A stretch of DNA of 64,000 bases from Streptomyces sindenensis (GCF_014649035.1 NZ_BMSG01000016.1:62001-126000), one strand, 5' to 3'; shown: positions 24,774 to 34,455, counted from the stretch's first letter. Notes: a model not told the origin generated them from the sequence alone. Numbers and translations are program-made.

Positions 24774-25424
24774 TCAGTCGAAGACCGGGCCCTGCGTCCG
24801 GGTCCGCTTGATCTCGTAGAAGCCGGGGATGGACGCGACCAGCAGCGTGCCGTCCCAGAGCTTCGCCGCCTCCTCGCCCTTGGGGGCGGGGGTCACGACC
24901 GGGCCGAAGAAGGCGATCTGCTCGCCGTCCGCACCGGGGACCGCGATGACCGGGGTACCGACCTCCTGGCCGACCTTGTCGATGCCCTCCTGGTGGGAGG
25001 CGCGCAGCTCGGTGTCGTACGTGTCCTTGTCGGCGTACTCCGCGAGGTCGGCGGGGAGGCCGACGTCCTTCAGCGCGGCGGCCACGGCCTCGGGGGTGGG
25101 CCCTTCGCCGTTGTTGTGGAAGCGGGTGCCGAGCGCGGTGTAGAGGGGGCCGACCACGTCGTCGCCGTGGAGCTGCTGCGCGGCGATGACGACCCGGACC
25201 GGGCCCCACGCCTGGTTCGCCAGCATGTCCCGGTACTCCTCGGGCAGCTCGTCCAGCTTGTCCTCGTTCAGGACGGCCAGGCTCATCACGTGCCAGCGGA
25301 CCTCGACGTCCCGGACCTTCTCCACCTCCAGCATCCAGCGCGAGGTCATCCACGCCCAGGGGCAGAGCGGGTCGAACCAGAAGTCGACCGGGGTCTTGCC
25401 GTTCGCCGGGGTGTTCTCGGACAT
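24774..25424 (-). CDS. DsbA-family mycothiol-dependent nitroreductase-like protein
   Basis: 216 residues from ATG 25424 (GAGGAG four bases upstream). Thioredoxin-fold DsbA domain closely resembling M. tuberculosis Rv2466c: VDFWFDPLCPWAWMTSRWML, VRWHVMSLAVLNEDKLDELP, LYTALGTRFHNNGEG, HQEGIDKVGQEVGTPVIAV (cis-Pro loop) and KRTRTQGPVFD at the end. Rv2466c has a CPWC active site. Here it is CPWA, so only the mycothiol-reactive first Cys remains (monothiol mechanism). It diverges from pepN with 177 bp between, the same arrangement as Rv2466c-Rv2467 in mycobacteria. Confidence 0.87.
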   Translation of the reverse strand: MSENTPANGKTPVDFWFDPLCPWAWMTSRWMLEVEKVRDVEVRWHVMSLAVLNEDKLDELPEEYRDMLANQAWGPVRVVIAAQQLHGDDVVGPLYTALGTRFHNNGEGPTPEAVAAALKDVGLPADLAEYADKDTYDTELRASHQEGIDKVGQEVGTPVIAVPGADGEQIAFFGPVVTPAPKGEEAAKLWDGTLLVASIPGFYEIKRTRTQGPVFD

Positions 25425-25601
25425 GTCTCTCCTCTGCAGGGCGTGTTCCACACCAGGGTGTGGCGCACGGAGGGCGTGTTCACCTTCGGACGAGAACGTC
25501 TCGCGGGGGCGACCCATTCCCTGCCTGCCGCCGCGCGAGGACGCGTGCAAGGATCAATGGGTTCGAACACGACACAAAACGCGCGTCACGAAGGAGTGCC
25601 C

Positions 25602-28193
25602 GTGCCCGGTGAAAACCTGTCCCGCGACGAGGCCCAGAAGAGGGCCGAGCTGCTGACCGTCGACGGATACGAGGTCGCGCTCGACCTGCGGTCCGCCGTC
25701 GGGGAGCCCGAGGGGACCGGCGGGGACGGCGGTCCGCTGACGTTCCGGTCACTCACCACGATCCGGTTCCGCTCCGCCCGGGCCGGCGCGTCGACCTTCG
25801 CCGACCTGGTCGCGCCGGGTGTGGACGCCGTGACGCTGAACGGGAACGCCCTGGACCCGGCCGTCGTGTTCGACGGTGCCCGGGTGGCCCTGGACGGGCT
25901 GCTGGAGGGCGAGAACGTCCTCGTGGTCGACGCCCGCTGCGCGTACAGCCGGACCGGCGAGGGCATGCACCGCTTCGTCGACCCGGAGGACGGCGAGGTC
26001 TACCTCTACACGCAGTACGAGCCGGCCGACGCCCGCCGCGTCTTCGCCAATTTCGAACAGCCCGACCTGAAGGCCCCCTACCGCTTCCAGGTCACCGCGC
26101 CCGAGGGCTGGCGGGTCTGGTCCAACGGGGCCGAGGAGTCGCGGGAGGGCGGGGTGTGGCGGTTCGCGGAGACCAAGCCGATCTCCACCTACATCACCGC
26201 CGTAGTCGCCGGTCCGTACCACTACGTGAGTGACCACTACAGCCGTACGTTCGCCGACGGCACCACGCTGGACATCCCGCTCGGCGCGATGTGCCGCAAG
26301 GGGCTGGCCAAGCACTTCGACGCGGACGACGTCTTCCTGATCACCAAGCAGGGCCTGGACTTCTTCCACGACAACTTCGACTTCCCCTACCCCTTCGGCA
26401 AGTACGACCAGGCCTTCGTGCCCGAGTACAACCTCGGGGCCATGGAGAACCCGGGCATGGTCACCTTCCGCGAGGAGTACATCTACCGCGGCAAGGTCAC
26501 CTCGGCGGCCTACGAGCGGCGGGCCAACGTCATCCTCCACGAGATGGCGCACATGTGGTTCGGCGACCTGGTCACCATGGAGTGGTGGGACGACCTGTGG
26601 CTGAAGGAGTCCTTCGCGGACTTCATGGGCTCCTTCTCGATGGTGGAGTCGACCCGGTTCACCAACGGCTGGATCACCTTCGCCAACAACCGCAAGGCCT
26701 GGGCCTACCGCGCCGACCAGCTGCCCTCCACGCACCCCATCACGGCCGACATCCGTGACCTGGAGGACGCCAAGCTGAACTTCGACGGGATCACGTACGC
26801 CAAGGGCGCCTCCGTGCTGAAGCAGCTCGTGGCGTACGTGGGGCGGGAGGCATTCCTCGAAGGCGCGCGGCGCTATTTCAAGCAGCACGCGTACGGCAAC
26901 ACCCGGCTCGGGGACCTGCTGTCGGTGCTGGCCGAGACCTCGGGCCGGGACATGACCGCCTGGTCGCGCTCCTGGCTCCAGACGGCGGGCGTCAACACGC
27001 TCACCCCGGTGCCCGTGTACGACGCGGCGGGCGTCCTCACCGAGCTGGCCGTCGTCCAGGAGGCCGCCGCCTCGCACCCCGAGCTGCGCCCGCACCGCGT
27101 CGCGGTCGGCCTGTACCGGCGTACGCCCGAGGGTGAGCTGACCCGGTACGCGCGCGCCGAGGTGGACGTGGCCGGCGAGCGGACCGTGGTCGAGGCGCTG
27201 GCCGGCTCCGAGCGGCCCGATCTGATCCTGGTCAACGACGACGACCTCACCTATTGCAAGGTCCGCTTCGACGAGGGGTCGCTGGCCACGCTCCGCGACC
27301 ACCTCGGCGGGATCACGGACCCGCTGGCCCGTGCCCTGTGCTGGTCGGCCCTGTGGGGTCTGACCCGGGACGCCGTTCTCCCGGCCCGTGACTTCGTCGC
27401 GCTCGTGCTGGCGCACGCCGGGCGCGAGAGCGACATCGGCGTCCTGCAGATGCTGCACGCCTGGGCGCAGTCCGCGCTGGTCAACTACGTCGCCCCCGAC
27501 TGGCGCGAGGAGGGCGGCCGGGCGCTGGGCGAGGGCGCGCTGCGCGAGCTGCGGGCCGCCGAGCCGGGCAGCGAGCACCAGCTGGCCTGGGCCCGCTTCT
27601 TCGCCGCGGTCGCCTCGTCGGAGGAGGACTTCCAGCTGCTGGGCGGGCTGCTGGACGGCACGGCCCGGATCGACGGTCTCGACGTCGAGCAGGAGCTGCG
27701 CTGGGCCTTCCTCTCGCCGCTCGCCTCGCACGGGGTGGCGAACGAGGCGGCCATCGACTCCGAACTGGCCCGCGACGACACGGCGTCCGGCAAGCGCCAC
27801 CACGTACGGTGCCTGGCCTCGCGGCCGTCGGAGGCGGTGAAGGCGCAGGCGTGGGCGGCGGTCGTGGAGTCGGACAAGCTGTCCAACGCGCTGGTCGAGG
27901 CGACCATCGCGGGCTTCGAGCAGTCTTCGCAGCGGGAGCTGCTGGCCCCGTACACCACGCGTTACTTCGAGGTGATCGAGCGGATCTGGGCGGAGCGGTC
28001 GATCCAGATCGGCATGCATGTGGTGCGGGGGATGTTCCCCGGTCTCCAGGACAGCCCCGCGACCCTCGCGGCGGCCGACGACTGGCTCGGCGAGCACGAG
28101 GACGCGGCTCCGGCGCTCCGGCGGCTGGTGCTGGAGGCCCGGGACGATCTCGCGCGGGCGCTGCGTGGGCAGGAGTGCGACCGGGCCGCGTAG
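25602..28193 (+). CDS. pepN: Aminopeptidase N (M1 metallopeptidase), paralogue 1
   Basis: Cytoplasmic zinc aminopeptidase releasing N-terminal residues from peptides. 863 residues from GTG 25602, with AAGGAG five bases upstream. Substrate-anchoring NLGAMENPG is followed by the zinc motif H313-E-x-x-H317 and E336 (HEMAHMWFGDLVTMEWWDDL). A beta-sandwich N-domain covers roughly residues 1-190 and an ERAP1-like helical C-domain about residues 530-860. Compared with the second copy, which has NAGAMENAG and ESFATY, this one has ESFADF after the third ligand. The start region PGENLSRDEAQKRAELLTVD is shared with the paralogue at 35163. Confidence 0.94.
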   Translation: MPGENLSRDEAQKRAELLTVDGYEVALDLRSAVGEPEGTGGDGGPLTFRSLTTIRFRSARAGASTFADLVAPGVDAVTLNGNALDPAVVFDGARVALDGLLEGENVLVVDARCAYSRTGEGMHRFVDPEDGEVYLYTQYEPADARRVFANFEQPDLKAPYRFQVTAPEGWRVWSNGAEESREGGVWRFAETKPISTYITAVVAGPYHYVSDHYSRTFADGTTLDIPLGAMCRKGLAKHFDADDVFLITKQGLDFFHDNFDFPYPFGKYDQAFVPEYNLGAMENPGMVTFREEYIYRGKVTSAAYERRANVILHEMAHMWFGDLVTMEWWDDLWLKESFADFMGSFSMVESTRFTNGWITFANNRKAWAYRADQLPSTHPITADIRDLEDAKLNFDGITYAKGASVLKQLVAYVGREAFLEGARRYFKQHAYGNTRLGDLLSVLAETSGRDMTAWSRSWLQTAGVNTLTPVPVYDAAGVLTELAVVQEAAASHPELRPHRVAVGLYRRTPEGELTRYARAEVDVAGERTVVEALAGSERPDLILVNDDDLTYCKVRFDEGSLATLRDHLGGITDPLARALCWSALWGLTRDAVLPARDFVALVLAHAGRESDIGVLQMLHAWAQSALVNYVAPDWREEGGRALGEGALRELRAAEPGSEHQLAWARFFAAVASSEEDFQLLGGLLDGTARIDGLDVEQELRWAFLSPLASHGVANEAAIDSELARDDTASGKRHHVRCLASRPSEAVKAQAWAAVVESDKLSNALVEATIAGFEQSSQRELLAPYTTRYFEVIERIWAERSIQIGMHVVRGMFPGLQDSPATLAAADDWLGEHEDAAPALRRLVLEARDDLARALRGQECDRAA

Positions 28194-28194
28194 G

Positions 28195-28280
28195 CGGGAG
28201 GGCGTGACCCGGGGAGGGCGTGACCCGGGGGGGCGCTCGGGCCGCGTGAGCGGGAGGGCGTGACCGGGGGGCGCTCGGGC
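28195..28280. repeat. Imperfect repeats after pepN
   Basis: GGGAGGGCGTGACC occurs three times (about 28197, 28212 and 28252) and GGGGGGCGCTCGGGC twice (about 28228 and 28266), so a block of about 40 bp is duplicated. The rest of the gap to 28463 holds only a G-rich CCCCTTCGGGGGCGGGAAACC segment; no gene seen. Confidence 0.6.
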
Positions 28281-28463
28281 GGAGCGTGCGTGCGGCGTGA
28301 AAGCGGCGCTCGTACACCCGCCCGGTGCGCCCCTCCCCGATTCCCGGCGCGACGGCCCTTATCGGTTGTCGAACGTCCGTACTTTAGGACGGCGTTGTCC
28401 GGGAATGTCAACGGGCCTGTAACAGGGGTTAGGACCCCCTTCGGGGGCGGGAAACCCCGGGAC

Positions 28464-29531
28464 ATGACCCAGAACACCCCGCTCTCCGCCCGCCTCCCGC
28501 GTCTCCCCCTTCACCCCGACGATGTGACGCAGCGTGTCCTGTCCGCCGCCCAGTTGAGGGCACGGGGCGTGTCCGCCGCACAGACGTCGGCGCAGTGCCT
28601 GCCCGGCGGCCCCTGGCAGCACCTGCTGCCCGGGGTCTATCTGCTGCACCCGGGCCCGCCCACCGGCCAGGAGCGGCTGCACGGGGCGCTGCTGTACGCG
28701 GGGCGTCCGCCGGTCTCCGCGCGGCGGACCGCGGCGGGCGCCGCGGACGCGGGGTACGGGGAGGCGATGGTCACCGGGGTCGCCGCGCTCGCGCTGCACG
28801 GCTTCGCCTCGGCCGGGGAGCTGGGCGCGCTGCACCGGATCGACGTACTGGTCCCCCGTACCCGGCGGTTGCGGTCCACCCGGTTCGTGGAGGTGCTGCG
28901 GACCGCCTCGATGCCGGGCCCGGTGCGGGTGGGCGAGGTGCCCGTCGCTCCGGTGGAGCGGGCACTGGCGGACGCGGTGGCGGCCACGGCGGACGCGGCG
29001 GACGTCCGGCGGCTGCTGACCGAGGCGGTACGAGACGGTCACTGCGAACCAGCGGCAGTGGTACGTGAGTTGAGCGAGGCGAAGCTGCTGGGGCGGCCCG
29101 CCGTGGTGGGTGCGGTGGACGCGCTGCTGGCCGAGGGGCGGGCGGTGGCGGAGGCGCGGCTGTACGCGATGGTGCGCGAGCACGGGCTGCCGGAGCCGGT
29201 GTGGAACGTGGAGCTGCGGCTGCCGGGCGGACCGGTCCTCGGCGGGGTCGACGCCTACTGGCCCGATCACGCGGTGGCGGTGGAGCTGGACTCCCGGGCG
29301 CCCCGGCACGGCGCGCCCGGGCGGCGGGGCCATCGGGCGCAGGCGGACCCGCAGTGGTCCGCGTACGCCGCGAAGCGGGAGCATCTGGAGCGCCTCGGGA
29401 TCACGGTCGTCCACCTCACGCCGAGGAAACTGCGCGAGGCACTCGACCAGCAGGCGACGGTGGTACGGACGGCGCTGATGGCGGCGGCGGACCGGGAGCC
29501 GGCCGCGTACGTGATGGTGCTGCCTCGCTGA
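28464..29531 (+). CDS. AbiEi-like / DUF559-type protein of unknown function
   Basis: 355 residues. The N-terminal part (LSAAQLRARGVSAAQTSAQC, PGGPWQHLLPGVYLLHPGPP, AMVTGVAALALHGFASAGEL) resembles actinobacterial proteins annotated as type IV toxin-antitoxin AbiEi-family antitoxins: a winged helix followed by the AbiEi domain. The C-terminal part, VAVELDSRAPRHGAPGRRGH and AKREHLERLGITVVHLTPRKL, looks like a DUF559/very-short-patch-repair-type PD-(D/E)xK fold, with the E-x-D in VELDS. No AbiEii nucleotidyltransferase toxin is adjacent. Its stop codon is the first base of a 26-bp tandem array. Role unknown. Confidence 0.6.
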   Translation: MTQNTPLSARLPRLPLHPDDVTQRVLSAAQLRARGVSAAQTSAQCLPGGPWQHLLPGVYLLHPGPPTGQERLHGALLYAGRPPVSARRTAAGAADAGYGEAMVTGVAALALHGFASAGELGALHRIDVLVPRTRRLRSTRFVEVLRTASMPGPVRVGEVPVAPVERALADAVAATADAADVRRLLTEAVRDGHCEPAAVVRELSEAKLLGRPAVVGAVDALLAEGRAVAEARLYAMVREHGLPEPVWNVELRLPGGPVLGGVDAYWPDHAVAVELDSRAPRHGAPGRRGHRAQADPQWSAYAAKREHLERLGITVVHLTPRKLREALDQQATVVRTALMAAADREPAAYVMVLPR

Positions 29532-29632
29532 GCGGGTGCGAGGGGCTGCCGCCATGAGTGGTCGCGAGCGGCTGCCGTCATGAGCGGGCGCGCGGGGCTG
29601 CCGCACTGAGGGGTCGCGAGGGTGTTGCCGTA
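29529..29632. repeat. Four tandem 26-bp repeats starting at a stop codon
   Basis: Units at 29529-29554, 29555-29580, 29581-29606 and 29607-29632, each opening with TGAG and ending in a CTGCCG-type hexamer; the consensus begins TGAGCGGTCGCGAGGGGCTG. The first TGA is the stop of the preceding gene. The remaining 236 bp to the protease start is the least GC-rich stretch in the area and presumably holds its promoter. Confidence 0.8.
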
Positions 29633-29868
29633 CCTCGTGGAGGGCAGCGGTCTCGGCTGCTGGTCCGGACCACGTGGCTCGAAATCGCCTATCCAGAGGT
29701 CACTTTCACCTCATTCGTCCCTGGTGGCGCATTGCCCTCAGTGGCGGATCCATGCCATGTCGCCAACTCGTCTCCGTCAACTCTCCACAAACCTCTGTCA
29801 TTTACGACAGGGTGAGCGGTCATCCGGTACCGAATTCCGGACTCTCTCTTTCACTAACAGGGATGCTG

Positions 29869-32800
29869 ATGACCAAGGAATCCCCCAGTTCCATACCGGG
29901 CGCGAGACGAGCGGCCCGCATAGCGGCCGCGGCGGGCCTCGTGGCCGCTCTCACCGCCACCGGTGCCGCTCCGGTGTTCGCCGCCGACGACCCGGCTCCG
30001 GCCCCCGTCAAACCGGCCGCCACGAGCGACCGGGGCGACAAGCTCGGCAAGGCCGACGCCGACGTCCTGGCGAAGGCCGAGGCCAAGGGCGAGAAGAACA
30101 TCACCATGATGGTCGCCACCACCCCCGGGGCGACCGAGCAGGTCAGCAAGAAGCTGGACGCCGTCGAGGGCTCCGTGCTCGGCCAGACCTACGACAAGCT
30201 CGGCTATGTCCGGGCGACGGTTCCGACGAAGAGCGCCGAGTCCACCATCAAGGCGGCCTCCAAGCTCTCCTCCGTGCTCGGCATCGATCTCAAGCAGGAG
30301 ATCGAGCTGGACGACCCGACGCCCAAGGGCGACCGGGCCGCCGGGGCCAAGCAGACGAAGGCGACGGGCAGTTACGCGGCGCCGAACAAGAAGACCCCGG
30401 CGAAGAACCCGTACAACCCGTCGTTCGAGACCGGTGCGGTCGACTTCGTCAAGAAGAACCCGAAGGCCGACGGCCGCGGGATCACCATCGGCATCCTGGA
30501 CTCCGGCGTCGACCTCGGTCACCCGGCGCTGAGGAAGACCACCACCGGCGAGCGCAAGATCGTCGACTGGGTGACCGCCACCGACCCGGTGAGCGACGGC
30601 GACGGCACCTGGCTGCGGATGAGCGAGTCGGTCAGCGGCCCGACGTTCACGGCCGGCGGCAAGACGTACGCGGCCCCCACGGGCAGCTACAAGTTCGCCA
30701 CGTTCGCCGAGTCGGCCACCACCGGCGGCGACATGGCGGGCGACCTCAACCGCGACGGTGACACCACCGACGTCTGGGGCGTGCTGTACGACCCGGTCAC
30801 CGGCACCACGCGGGTCGACCTGAACAGCAACGCGGACTTCTCCGACGACAAGGTCCTCAAGCCGTACAAGGAGAAGTTCCAGGTCTCCTACTTCGGCGAG
30901 GACGACCCGCGGACCCCGGTCGTCGAGCGCATCCCGTTCGTCGTCGAGACCCGCAAGGGCGTCACCTACAACGCGGCCGGCGCCAAGGCCGACTTCGTCA
31001 ACATCGGTGTCATCGAGGGCTCGCACGGCACGCACGTCGCGGGCATCACCGCGGCCAACGGGCTGTTCGGCGGCGAGATGAACGGTGCCGCCCCCGGCGC
31101 CAAGATCGTCTCCTCGCGCGCCTGCACCTGGTCCGGCGGCTGCACCAACATCGCGCTGACCGAGGGCATGATCGACCTCGTCGTCAACCGCGGCGTCGAC
31201 ATCGTCAACATGTCGATCGGCGGCCTGCCGCCGCTGAACGACGGCAACAACGCGCGCGCCGAGCTGTACAAGCGGCTCGTCGACATCTACGGCGTCCAGC
31301 TGGTCATCTCGGCCGGCAACAGCGGCCCGGGGCTCAACACGATCGGCGACCCGTCGCTCGCCGACCACGTGATCTCGGTCGGCGCGTCGATCTCCAAGGA
31401 GACCTGGGCGGCCAACTACGGCTCCCACGTCACCAAGAAGTACGACATGCTGCCCTTCTCCTCGCGCGGTCCGCGTGAGGACGGCGGCTTCACGCCGATC
31501 ATCTCGGCGCCGGGTGCCTCCATCAACACCACCCAGACCTGGGCGCCGGGCGGTCCGGTCAAGGAGGCGGGTTACGACCTGCCGGCCGGCTACTCCATGC
31601 TCCAGGGCACCTCGATGGCCTCCCCGCAGGCCGCGGGCGCTGCCGCGCTGCTGCTGTCGAAGGCGAAGCAGAAGGGCATCGAGCTTCCCCCGGCCGACCT
31701 GCGTGTGGCGCTGACCAGCACCGCCGGCCACATCAAGGACGTGCCCGCGCACGTCCAGGGCTCCGGTCTGATCAACATCGTCAAGGCCTGGAAGCAGATC
31801 GCCAAGCAGGGCAAGCCCGCCCACGAGTTCTCGGTGAAGGCCCCGGTCGACACCGCGATCGACTTCGCGCTCAAGGACCCGGGCTTCGGCACCGGCCTCT
31901 ACGACCGCGAGGGCGGCCTGAAGGTCGGCGAGTCCAAGGTCTACGACGTCGTCGTCACCCGCACCACGGGCCCGGACCGCGACGTCCAGCACAAGCTGAC
32001 GTGGAAGAACAACGACGGCACCTTCGAGCTCAGCAGCCCCCGGTACGTCTCGCTGCCGCTCGACAAGCCGGTCAAGCTGAAGGTCAGGGCCAAGGCCAAG
32101 ACCGCCGGGGTGCACAGCGCCATCCTCCGGGTCGACGACAAGAAGACCTCCGGCGTCGACCACCAGATCATGACCACGGTCGTCGTCGCCCACGACCTGA
32201 AGCAGCCCGGCTACGCCTACAAGACGTCCGGCTCGGTGCAGCGCAACGGCACCACGTCGTACTTCGTGAACGTGCCGGAGGGCGCGAAGACCCTTGAGGT
32301 CGCCCTCAGCGCGCTGCGGTCGGGCAGCCAGACCCGGTTCATCGCCCTGCACCCGTACGGGACGCCGGTCGACCCGACCTCCACGATCAACTGCTACCCG
32401 AACTACGAGAACCCGGCCAACACCTGCCGCCCGGACACGCGCTCCTACAAGGACCCGCAGCCCGGCGTCTGGGAGATCGAGGTCGAGTCGCGCCGTACGT
32501 CGCCGCTGCTGGACAACCCGTACAAGCTGGATGTCTCGCTGCTCGGCGCGGTCTTCGACCCGGCGGTGCGCACCATCGCCGAGGCGAAGATCGGCGCCCC
32601 GGCCGCGGTGGACTGGACGGTCACCAACACCGCCGCCGCCCTCCAGGGCAAGCTCCAGGGCGGTTCGCTCGGCTCGGCCAAGGTGGCCAAGCCGTCGATC
32701 TCCACCGGTGAGACCCGTGAGACCACGGTGACCATCGGGTCGGGCGTCGAGAAGCTCGACTTCGCCATCGGCGGTACGTCGGACGCCAACGCCGACCTCG

Positions 32801-33171
32801 ACCTGTACGTCTTCCGGGGCGCCACGCAGGTCGGCAGCGCCACCTCCGCCGGTTCCGAGGAGGCGGTCAGCCTGGTGAAGCCCGCCGCGGGCACGTACAC
32901 GGTGATCGTCGAGGGCTACTCGGTCCCGGCCGGGTCGACCACGTACGACTACCGCGACGTGTACTACGCGGCGTCGCTCGGCACGATCAAGGTCGACTCC
33001 ACCAAGGCGGTGAACCTGGCCAACGGTGCCTCCGCCCAGGTCGGCGCCGAGGTCGTGGTCGCCGGGGCGGCCCCCGAGGGCCGTCAGTTCTTCGGTGAGG
33101 TCCAGCTGGTCAACGCGCGCGGCACCGCCGCGGGCACCGGCAGCGTCGTGATCGAGAAGGTCACGCCGTAA
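29869..33171 (+). CDS. Very large secreted subtilisin-like (S8) serine protease
   Basis: 1100 residues. A signal peptide (RRAARIAAAAGLVAALTATG, cleavage near VFA-AD) is followed by a propeptide rich in Lys/Ala (about residues 40-180), then the S8 domain with Asp211 (GILDSGVDLGHP), His386 (GSHGTHVAGI), oxyanion Asn484 (SAGNSGPG) and Ser582 (QGTSMASPQAAG). Between Asp and His there is an insertion of about 100 residues, and the C-terminal 400 residues are beta-rich with a pre-peptidase-type segment (DLDLYVFRGATQVG, AGTYTVIVEGY). The domain order recalls tripeptidyl-peptidase II-like subtilases. ATG 29869 follows CAGGG; ATG 29863 is an alternative. Monocistronic, with a terminator 20 bp downstream. 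Confidence 0.93.
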   Translation: MTKESPSSIPGARRAARIAAAAGLVAALTATGAAPVFAADDPAPAPVKPAATSDRGDKLGKADADVLAKAEAKGEKNITMMVATTPGATEQVSKKLDAVEGSVLGQTYDKLGYVRATVPTKSAESTIKAASKLSSVLGIDLKQEIELDDPTPKGDRAAGAKQTKATGSYAAPNKKTPAKNPYNPSFETGAVDFVKKNPKADGRGITIGILDSGVDLGHPALRKTTTGERKIVDWVTATDPVSDGDGTWLRMSESVSGPTFTAGGKTYAAPTGSYKFATFAESATTGGDMAGDLNRDGDTTDVWGVLYDPVTGTTRVDLNSNADFSDDKVLKPYKEKFQVSYFGEDDPRTPVVERIPFVVETRKGVTYNAAGAKADFVNIGVIEGSHGTHVAGITAANGLFGGEMNGAAPGAKIVSSRACTWSGGCTNIALTEGMIDLVVNRGVDIVNMSIGGLPPLNDGNNARAELYKRLVDIYGVQLVISAGNSGPGLNTIGDPSLADHVISVGASISKETWAANYGSHVTKKYDMLPFSSRGPREDGGFTPIISAPGASINTTQTWAPGGPVKEAGYDLPAGYSMLQGTSMASPQAAGAAALLLSKAKQKGIELPPADLRVALTSTAGHIKDVPAHVQGSGLINIVKAWKQIAKQGKPAHEFSVKAPVDTAIDFALKDPGFGTGLYDREGGLKVGESKVYDVVVTRTTGPDRDVQHKLTWKNNDGTFELSSPRYVSLPLDKPVKLKVRAKAKTAGVHSAILRVDDKKTSGVDHQIMTTVVVAHDLKQPGYAYKTSGSVQRNGTTSYFVNVPEGAKTLEVALSALRSGSQTRFIALHPYGTPVDPTSTINCYPNYENPANTCRPDTRSYKDPQPGVWEIEVESRRTSPLLDNPYKLDVSLLGAVFDPAVRTIAEAKIGAPAAVDWTVTNTAAALQGKLQGGSLGSAKVAKPSISTGETRETTVTIGSGVEKLDFAIGGTSDANADLDLYVFRGATQVGSATSAGSEEAVSLVKPAAGTYTVIVEGYSVPAGSTTYDYRDVYYAASLGTIKVDSTKAVNLANGASAQVGAEVVVAGAAPEGRQFFGEVQLVNARGTAAGTGSVVIEKVTP

Positions 33172-33191
33172 CGGATCCCTGCGATACGACG

Positions 33192-33225
33192 GCGGGGCGG
33201 GCGCTCTCACGAGCACCCGCCCCGC
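33192..33225 (+). terminator. Protease gene terminator
   Basis: GCGGGGCGGG-C-GCTC / GAGC-A-CCCGCCCCGC, a 14-bp stem with one mismatch and TCAC loop. Confidence 0.8.
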
Positions 33226-33426
33226 TGTGCGTGTTCCTCGTCACAGTCCGCGGGGGCCGCCGCAGATGTTTTCCCACGCGGGCAAGGCCATGGCAGATTC
33301 TGCGGTCCTCGCGGGAAGAGTCCGCAGGTCGGACAATGGATTGGACAAGGCAGGCCGGGACATACGCATCATGGTGCGGCATACGGACCGCACAGACGCA
33401 CAGGTGTACAGAACAGAGGAGTCCTC

Positions 33427-34455
33427 GTGAAGGTCGGAATCGTCGGCGCCACCGGTCAGGTCGGCACAGTCATGCTCAGCATCCTGGCCGAGCGCAACTT
33501 CCCGGTCGACGAGCTGCGGCTGTTCGCCTCCGCCCGGTCCGCGGGTTCCACGATCGACTTCCAGGGATCCGCCGTCACCGTCGAGGACGCCTCCACGGCC
33601 GACTACACGGGCCTGGACATCGTGCTGTTCTCCGCCGGCGGCGCGACCTCGAAGGCGCTGGCCGAGAAGGTCGCCTCCCAGGGCGCCGTGGTGATCGACA
33701 ACTCCTCCGCCTGGCGCAAGGACCCCGAGGTCCCGCTCGTCGTCTCCGAGGTCAACCCGCACGCGGCGAAGGTCCGCCCCAAGGGGATCATCGCCAACCC
33801 GAACTGCACCACGATGGCCGCGATGCCGGTGCTGCGCCCGCTGCACGACGAGGCCGGCCTCGAAGCGCTGACCGTCGCCACCTACCAGGCCGTCTCCGGT
33901 TCCGGGCTCGCCGGGGTCTCCGAGCTGCACGGCCAGACCGCCAAGGTCGTCGCCGACGCCGAGAGGCTGGTCCACGACGGCGAGGCCGTGGACTTCCCCG
34001 AGCCCGGTGTCTACAAGCGCCCGATCGCCTTCAACGTGCTGCCGCTGGCCGGCTCGATCGTGGACGACGGCTCGTTCGAGACGGACGAGGAGCAGAAGCT
34101 CCGCAACGAGTCCCGCAAGATCCTGGAGATCCCGGAGCTGAAGGTCTCCGGCACCTGTGTCCGGGTCCCGGTCTTCACGGGCCACTCGCTCCAGATCCAC
34201 GCCCGCTTCGCCCGCCCGATCGGCGTCGAGCGCGCCTACGAGCTGCTGAAGGACGCCGAGGGCGTCGAGCTGTCCGAGATCCCGACCCCGCTCCAGGCGG
34301 CGGGCAAGGACGCCTCCTACGTCGGCCGCATCCGGGTGGACGAGACGGTGGACCACGGCCTCGCGCTGTTCGTCTCCAACGACAACCTCCGCAAGGGCGC
34401 GGCGCTGAACACCGTGCAGATCGCGGAGCTGGTGGCGGCCGAGCTGAAGGGCTGA
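33427..34455 (+). CDS. asd: Aspartate-semialdehyde dehydrogenase
   Basis: Reduces aspartyl phosphate to aspartate semialdehyde with NADPH, the branch point to lysine/diaminopimelate, threonine and methionine. 342 residues from GTG 33427 (GAGGAG six bases upstream). VGIVGATGQVGTVMLSIL is the nucleotide-binding loop; catalytic Cys127 lies in IANPNCTTMAAMPVL; the substrate loop is TYQAVSGSGLAGVSEL. There is no adjacent aspartokinase, so this is a stand-alone copy; many Streptomyces carry another next to ask. A perfect 19-bp terminator stem follows. Confidence 0.94.
   Translation: MKVGIVGATGQVGTVMLSILAERNFPVDELRLFASARSAGSTIDFQGSAVTVEDASTADYTGLDIVLFSAGGATSKALAEKVASQGAVVIDNSSAWRKDPEVPLVVSEVNPHAAKVRPKGIIANPNCTTMAAMPVLRPLHDEAGLEALTVATYQAVSGSGLAGVSELHGQTAKVVADAERLVHDGEAVDFPEPGVYKRPIAFNVLPLAGSIVDDGSFETDEEQKLRNESRKILEIPELKVSGTCVRVPVFTGHSLQIHARFARPIGVERAYELLKDAEGVELSEIPTPLQAAGKDASYVGRIRVDETVDHGLALFVSNDNLRKGAALNTVQIAELVAAELKG

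Noticed and set aside
29854..33216. A 1120-codon minus-strand open frame
   Set aside because: Shadow of the subtilisin gene, no recognisable domains.
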